DNA of 64,000 nt from contig CM075765.1 of the NCBI GenBank assembly GCA_037974665.1, positions 3,725,501 to 3,789,500 on the forward strand, given 5' to 3'. The stretch comes from Ehretia macrophylla. Lineage: Eukaryota > Streptophyta > Magnoliopsida > Boraginales > Ehretiaceae. Made by a program: the position numbers and the translations under genes. This document shows positions 58,160-64,000 of the stretch, piece by piece. Below the pieces are notes generated by a model. That model was not told the origin of the DNA and ran no database searches. It saw only the letters and a list, made by a program, of their open reading frames with translations. Numbering within the stretch: the stretch's first letter is position 1; each line of letters starts with the position of its first letter.

Positions 58160-59236
58160 TCCTCTCCCCCTTAAACAAATTGCGTTCACGCAATTCTTCT
58201 TCACAAGAGAACTCCGCATCAACTGAAAACCAACTCCGATTATTCGTCATCAGTTGCTAAGCAAGAATACCATATACGAATTCTCATGGGAGCTCATTAA
58301 GAAATCCCAGTAGTATTGTCTGCGAACCTCACATAATAAGGCCAAATAAAGGCTCCAATAGAGATGCTACTTCGAAATCCAAATAAGAATCCCGCATGCA
58401 CGAATACCATAGAAGAATAGAATCCCAACTAAGAGCGGCGAGAAAATACCAATAAAAGTTCCGAGCAGGAGTATTGTAAATAATACAAGATAATAAGGCT
58501 GAAAAGAATCCCATATACCAATTTTTCCGAGAGATGCCGACAAAAAGAATATCTGAAAAAAAAATACCAAGAATATGCTCCAAAGAACTGTCATATAGAA
58601 ACCCCAAAAGAAGCTACTCATTTATAACCGCTAAATACTGAAGAAGGCCTTAGAAGAGTCCCAATAACTGAGCTCTAACTATATCCACCAATTCCCAAAT
58701 AAAGGCTGATTAATTGCCTATCATTTCCGCTTATCAACATAATTTGGAAGGCTTGCCACTAATCACCTCTCTTCAGGGGAGGAAGGAGTTTTTCTTACCA
58801 TTGGACAGGCTATGTATGCATGCCAAACAATTGCATATGTATAAACATTCTTTAAACTATTACGCAAACATGTTAATAAAAGAGTTTGTGAAACAGTGTA
58901 ATCATCAAAGTCATTCAAGCACGACAATCAAGTCAATCATAACACAACTCAATTAAAGACATTCAAATACACATATTACAAGCAACAATTCAAGCAATTA
59001 ATAATTCACGAGGTCAATTTGATGCATAACTAGCCATTTTACTTCACTTAGCACACATTTAGCACGTAACACATAATTATATCACATACGTGCACACATT
59101 CAATACAAGACACACAATTACACATGTAAGCATACATTTTCAAGACACACACTTAACAAGCACACACGCAAGGGTTACTACCCGACAGGCCGAGGACCCT
59201 GTCCCGGCTTAGAGAAAACTAAGCTCTGATACCACC
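58160..59236 (-). other. E3 internal region: PBS, repeat domain, PPT
   Basis: Minus strand: PBS TGGTATCAGAGC (59223-59234), then sequence resembling the start of the T internal regions (GGGACAGGGTCCTCGG...GGGTAGT near 59165-59210). Next is a T-rich repeat domain (58230-58640) with GGAGCCTTTATTTGGC and GGGATTCTTATTTGG words, then the palindrome AATTGCGT-GA-ACGCAATT (58178-58195) and PPT (58160-58172). Frames of 92 and 84 hydrophobic codons (58329-58621) overlap each other and have no domain. No gag-pol. Confidence 0.82.
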
Positions 59237-61546
59237 TGTAATGCCCCGATCCCTCACGAGACCGGAGGCTCTAATAACCAAGCTATTCTCAACCAATTCT
59301 AACCCAGTCTCAAAATTTTAGGGAAAAACGGACAGAGTTTCCCCTGTACTGTGGACATTCTGAAAATCTGTAAACACTCAATAAAGCCACAGTATAACAA
59401 GACATTCAAGCATGCAGAGCAACTAGAAATAGAAACATAAGTTATTACAAGCCATGGTTCTAAATCTACTACTACAGCATCTATCATTCAATTTGCAAAC
59501 TACATAACATACACATAACACTTAGGCTACAAAATAGAACATAAAGTAAAGAAAACAAGTTCTACTCTCATCAACAAGAACATCATCCACCTCAGGCAAC
59601 TAGATACAACAACTAGGGCAACTACTCTAACTGCACCACCTGAAACATGTAAGCGAGGTATAAGCAACCACTGTTGCCCAGTGAGGGATAAGGTCTCCCG
59701 GGGCGTGCAATGGAACAAGTAATACATTTGAACATTAATAGTAATGAAACTAAGCAAGAATGTTAAAGATCAAATACCATACAATAAAAAGGATACATTT
59801 CACTTAAACACAACACTCCAATTCTTCACTTGATCTTTATTCACGATCCACGAACCACGATCTCGATCACGATAAGCTGGCATAACCCCAAACACTCCAG
59901 TAGGTGTACTCCGGATGTACCCCAATAATCCTACGACCCAACATCCCCTGGCAATCTCTGGACCAGGCGAATGAGGGACTAGGGCACGGAGTTTGAATAT
60001 CCACCGGCAAGCCCTCCGTTGCCCAGCCGATATTCAACACATCCGCCCCTGACACTATGGTTGCGCAACCACTATGCAATGCACTTAACAATAGCAAGAC
60101 AATATCAACGATATAAGCAATAACACATAGGAGGATCAACAAAGTAGGCTGACCTCGAAGCAGTTAGAATAGAAGCAATTTATACAAGCAATTAAGTAGT
60201 TTTACAAATGGGCACATTCAAGATACACATAGAACTATACCAAAAGCTCCAAAACAACTTGAAACCACATTTAAACACACAAGGAGTCATGCCATGGTCT
60301 TAGAAGCGTGAAACAATTGAATTTGCACTTAAACCCCTTTGTTATTCAAGCTATTTTCCTTCCAAATCAAAGTTAATGTTTCAAATTCAAGGGAAAGCTA
60401 TATCAATCTTCTAATTAACCCTTAAGGCACCCTTACAACCCTCAAACATGTTCAATTACCCGTAATTACCCCAAAAGCCCCAATTTCCCTCTTATAGCTT
60501 TGAGCTACACATACATTAACCAGGCTTCAAACAAGGGTTATCAAAGCTTCTATAGCATCTAGGTAGCCTAAGATTACAAATTATGAAGCTCAATTTCACC
60601 CGAATTAGCATTAACCCCGAAACCCCTATTAAAAAGTTGGCTATTTCACATTTTATACAAGTTTAGAGTAATTCAAGAGCACGAGGCTATTGATCTACCT
60701 TCATTAGTACCTAAGGCATCTATTATAAGCAATGGATCAAGCTAATATGCACAATTACACAAAACCCTATAATCCCATCACTATTCACCTCAAAAATCAA
60801 AGTAACGATTCCAACCGTTTAAAATGTGAACCAATGGCTTAAATGTGTTCTCTAGTACTTATATACAATGTATAATAGCATAGATAATCTTTGAATTAAC
60901 ATTTGATAGCATTTCTAACAAATCAAGAAATGTGTAACATTTTAAATATGTATAAAAAGTCATGAAAATCCTCACCTAAATCGCATAAGAGCACCTAGGA
61001 GGCTTGCACATACCCTAAACTACTTGCTCTAGGCTTGGAGAGGCTTGGATTGAAGAATTGAAGAGAAAAATCACTTCTCTTGGCTGTTAGAGGGTTGTTC
61101 GGATTTTGAACAGTAATTCCTGCACTCTTTTTTTGTTTTTGCTAAGTTATGAGCTAAATTGTATGTGGGGTGAGTTTTATTAAAGGTGGGGTCAAGTGGG
61201 TGCTTAAGTGGTCCACTAAAATGCGCGTAGTTAGCATTAAACAAGTCTAAAGTGAAGAAATGTAAGCTAGCTAATTAAAACTCTAAGTTAGTTACGTAAT
61301 ACTATTCCTAGTTTGCTAAAAAACATTTCCCAAACAAGTGCTCCTATCTCTCTTAGATCAAAAGTATATTTTTCTCATTCCTAAAACAATTAATATGATT
61401 TAAGAAAAATGCTAATTCAAGATAATTAAGTAGTTGAAAAATGGAATAATAATGATTACAGAAAGTAACATGTATTGCACAGTGAAAATGCGCAAATAAT
61501 GGATGCAACAGTTAAAAATGTGTACGGTAGAATCTCGGGCGTCACA
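59237..61546 (-). repeat. E3 5' LTR
   Basis: 2310 bp, carrying a ~180-bp deletion near 59400 relative to its partner. TATA-like box 60178-60184, stem-loop 1 about 60129-60154, GC module about 59850-60070, stem-loop 2 at 59662-59679. Preserves the empty S2 site. Confidence 0.92.
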
Positions 61547-61551
61547 GCACC

Positions 61552-63139
61552 AGCTGAGTTGAAGGAGTTGAAGACTCAGTTGCAGGAGTTATTGGAGAAG
61601 GGATTTATTCAGCAGAGTTCTTCACCTTGGGGAGCTCCTATTTTATTTGTGAAGAAGAAGGATGGTACCTTGAGGTTGTGTATTGATTACCGTGGTTTGA
61701 ATCAGATGACCATCAAGAATAAATATCCTTTGCCACTGATTGACGAGTTGTTTGATCAACTTCAGGGAGCCAAAGTCTACTCTAACTTTGATTTGAAGCA
61801 CGGGTATTATCAGCTTTGGATTCGCACGGAAGATGTTTCGAAGTCTGCTTTCAAGACTCGGTACGAACATTATGAGTTTGTTGTTGTGCCCTTTGGATTA
61901 AATAATGCACCGGCAGTATTCATGGATCTTATGCATCGGGTTTTGCAGTAGTATTTAGACCAGTTCATGGTAATCTTTATTGATGATATCCTAGTCTATT
62001 CTAAATCTGAATCAGAGCACGAGTAACATCTACGGCTTGTCTTACAGAAGCTGCAGGAGTATCAGTTGTTTGCCAAGCTCAGCAAATGTAAATTTTGGCT
62101 GCAATGCATATCTTTTCTTGGCCACGTGATTACACAGAGTGGTATTTCTATAGATCCCACTAAGATTGAAGTGATGATGTCTTGGAAATGGACAGAGAAT
62201 GTTTCTGAGGTCCGTAGCTTTTTGGCTTGGCGGGTTATTATCGTAGGTTTGTAAAGGACTTCTCAAAGATTGCTGGGCCACTTTCTAAGTTGACTCAGAA
62301 ACAAACTATCTTTACTTGGGATGAGAAGTGTGAGAGTGGGTTTCAGGAGCTGAAAAAGAGAGTGACTACTGCTCCAGTACTTGCTGTACCAGAGGGGGCC
62401 GATAATATGGGTGTCTACAGTGATGCATCCAGGGAGGGCTTGGGTTGTGTTCTTATGCAGAAGGGTCAGGTTATTGCCTATACTTCTAGAAAGTTGATAC
62501 AATATGAGGTGAACTATCCGACTCATGATCTTGAGTTGGCAGCTGTTATTTTCTCATTGAAAAAGTGGTGTCTTATCTGTGGGGAAGTAAGTTCGAGATT
62601 TTCACTAAGAGTCTTAAGTATTTATTCTCACAGAAGGAGCTGAATATGCATTAGCAGAGGTGGATGGAACTTCTTGGAGATTATAATTGTTTTATCAGTT
62701 ATCTGCCTGGGAAGGCAAATGTTGTAGCAGATGCTCTTAGCCGTAAGGCGGGTGTTTCTTGTTTGGCTGTCAAGAAGTGGGAGGTTCTTGAGGAGTTCAC
62801 TTATTGGAAACCGGAGTTAACTCAGGTTGGGGTGATGTGTTCACGTCTCCGTATTCAGCCTTTATTGCTGTCTCAGATCAAAAAAGCTCAGTAACTTGAT
62901 GTTAAACTTCAAAAGATCAAGGATCAGATTACGGATGATCAGTTTGACTTCAAAGTGAACGAGGATGGTATTCTTCGATTTGAGAACAGGGTTTGTGTTC
63001 CCGATGAACCGGGTTTGAGGTGCGGTATTTTGGAGGAGGCTCATAATTCTAAGTATACTATTCATCTTGGTGGAAACAAGATGTATCGGGATTTGAAGCA
63101 ACATTACTGGTGGAATAATATGAAAAGGGAAGTTTCCCA
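61552..63139 (+). pseudogene. pol: H4 RT, RNase H and start of integrase
   Basis: Continues the H4 frame after E3: [29 protein letters not shown], the [10 protein letters not shown] block, a stop at TAG 61949, the catalytic FIDDILVYS near 61975-62005, and a stop at TAA 62024. A one-base deletion near 62223 breaks [12 protein letters not shown]. RNase H has [11 protein letters not shown] and [14 protein letters not shown], then a one-base loss near 62570 and a six-base loss near 62607 that removes the Asp-His of TDHKSL. Next come a TAG near 62654, [11 protein letters not shown] 62892, and the integrase HHCC region (EEAHNSKYTIHLGGNKMYRDL...YWWNNMKREVSH), cut by S3 before the CxxC pair. Confidence 0.88.
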
Positions 63140-64000
63140 TGTAATACCCGAGCCCGGAATGTGGAGTTTTCTTGATTATCTTTCTGGAAATTATATTTCT
63201 TAAATTCTTTGAGATTTAATTGTTACTTCTTTGTTGTCGCAAAGTGCATTGCATTTCGGGAGCGATAGCTAGAGAGTGTTTTCTAGACCTCAGCAAATAG
63301 TGGAAACTAGTATTTAGATGACTTAAATTTTATATTTTTCTTGTTGTTAGCTAGAATTAAATTGGTGATGTTTGTTAGCTTTAAAAATGCATGAAAATAA
63401 GGCAATTTGACCAACTTAAGCTATTTTGACTAAGGCTTGACCATTTGACCAAAGGTTTGTCACCTTAAATAAGCTAAACAACGCAAAATAAAAAATAAAT
63501 AAAAGCTGAATACAACCTTGTACAGCCCGAGAGTTTGAAAAAAAAACATTTCAAACCTTCAAAAATTCAAATCTTCGCGTGAGCTCGTGCGGGGTGGTTT
63601 CCAAGGCAACCAGCGTTGTTTTCCTAGCGACTAGGAGTGCCTAAGGTAAGGGAAGCACGTTATTTATGCATTTAAGTATCAAGTATGTTAACTTTGTGAT
63701 TTTTGAATTTTATCCGTAGGTTGTTGTTTTAATCGTTTTGAAGCTTCTAGAATGTTCCTTGACAATTGTGGAACATGTATTTATAGCTTTTTAACATTTT
63801 CTGCAGTTAAATCTTGAGATTGCAATATAAGATTGATAGTTGAATAGTAATATATGAATAGTAAACCCTTGAAATGATGAAGTTGCGTTGTTATGCTTTC
63901 TGTTGATGTGAAAATGTACTAGGTATGCTAGAATGCCTAAATGCATGATTTATTTGGATTGTATAATGGAAAAAATGAGAAAAACGTCTTGGTGAAAGTC
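63140..64000 (+). mobile_element. S3: S-family LTR, running off the right edge
   Basis: Starts TGTAATACCCGAGCCC at 63140, inside the H4 integrase. From about 63180 it aligns with S2 from about 55500 (AAATTCTTTGAGATTTAATTG, TTGTCGCAAAGTGCAT, ...GCAGTTAAAT), so it lacks roughly 400 bp near the S2 start or is a subfamily. The first ~40 bases are also S-type. Whether it is solo or part of an element cannot be told. Confidence 0.8.

Larger units (their letters stand above)
52823..61546 (-). mobile_element. E3: non-autonomous E-family LTR element in the H4 RT gene
   Basis: Minus-strand element flanked by GCACC (52818-52822 and 61547-61551). 5' LTR on the right (59237-61546), 3' LTR on the left (52823-58159, split by S2), and only 1077 bp of internal DNA (58160-59236) without gag-pol. 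LTRs begin TGTGACGCCCGAG or TGTGACAGCCGAG and end GGGGCATTACA, related to A1 LTRs. Removing E3 and one GCACC restores ...[12 protein letters not shown]... of H4. Like T1/T2 it is LARD-like, but with LTRs of another family. Confidence 0.93.
48197..64000 (+). mobile_element. H4: gypsy chromovirus (Tekay type), nested and running off the window
   Basis: Plus strand: 5' LTR 48197-50626, PBS, gag from 50897, protease and RT start to 52822, E3 insertion, then RT, RNase H and integrase start from 61552 to 63139, then an S-family LTR. The rest of integrase and the 3' LTR are outside. CCGAG (48192-48196) should be the left target copy. Coding is ruined by many stops and frameshifts, more than in A1, consistent with greater age. 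Confidence 0.88.

Overview
This window is a nest of plant LTR retrotransposons with no intact host gene. An angiosperm nuclear genome, probably pericentromeric or other heterochromatin, is indicated by four things: an AT-rich base composition, initiator-Met-tRNA primer sites (TGGTATCAGAGC), Ty3/gypsy pol of the Del/Tekay chromovirus type (protease, RT, RNase H, integrase, C-terminal chromodomain), and decayed Ty1/copia and LINE pieces. I cannot name the species. Element names (A, H, E, T, S, C) are mine. LEFT HALF (1-38817): the oldest layer is a minus-strand copia-like element, C1. Its 5' LTR is 28198-38817 and its leader is 18874-28197; its coding part would lie left of the window. Into C1 jumped: H1, a minus-strand gypsy element (left edge to 18873); T1 (19682-27682); and T2 (28416-36406). 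H1 was itself hit four times: by the full-length gypsy element A1 (1679-11690, in the protease region), by an S-family LTR (1-422, in RNase H), by a 586-bp TRIM (13885-14470) and by an H-family solo LTR, H2 (15336-17779), the last two inside its own LTR. MIDDLE (38818-44790): unassigned sequence with a LINE reverse-transcriptase remnant (about 39320-39790), then an unusually long E-family solo LTR (40580-44582). RIGHT HALF (44791-64000): a truncated copia LTR (C2) abuts a truncated H-family LTR (H3). H3's internal region was entered by H4, a plus-strand gypsy element (48197 to beyond the window). The H4 RT gene was split by the non-autonomous E3 (52823-61546), one of whose LTRs was split by the S2 solo LTR (55038-57879). 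The H4 integrase gene was split by another S-family LTR (63140 on). Target-site duplications are readable for A1, TRIM, H2, T1, T2 (4 of 5 bases), E-solo, E3 and S2. HOW THE PARTS RELATE: only A1, H1 and H4 carry gag-pol, and all are broken by stop codons. T1, T2 and E3 are LARD-like: long LTRs around about 1.1-1.45 kb of internal DNA without gag-pol. Otherwise dissimilar LTR families (A/E, H, T, S) share signals: extended LTR ends, an iMet PBS, a palindrome just before the polypurine tract, a GC-rich module, and two stem-loops whose arms change together between families. Shared signals of this kind would let non-autonomous members be copied, packaged and integrated by machinery from autonomous relatives. 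These shared structures, the LARD/TRIM families and a hairpin minisatellite in C1 are the most interesting content.
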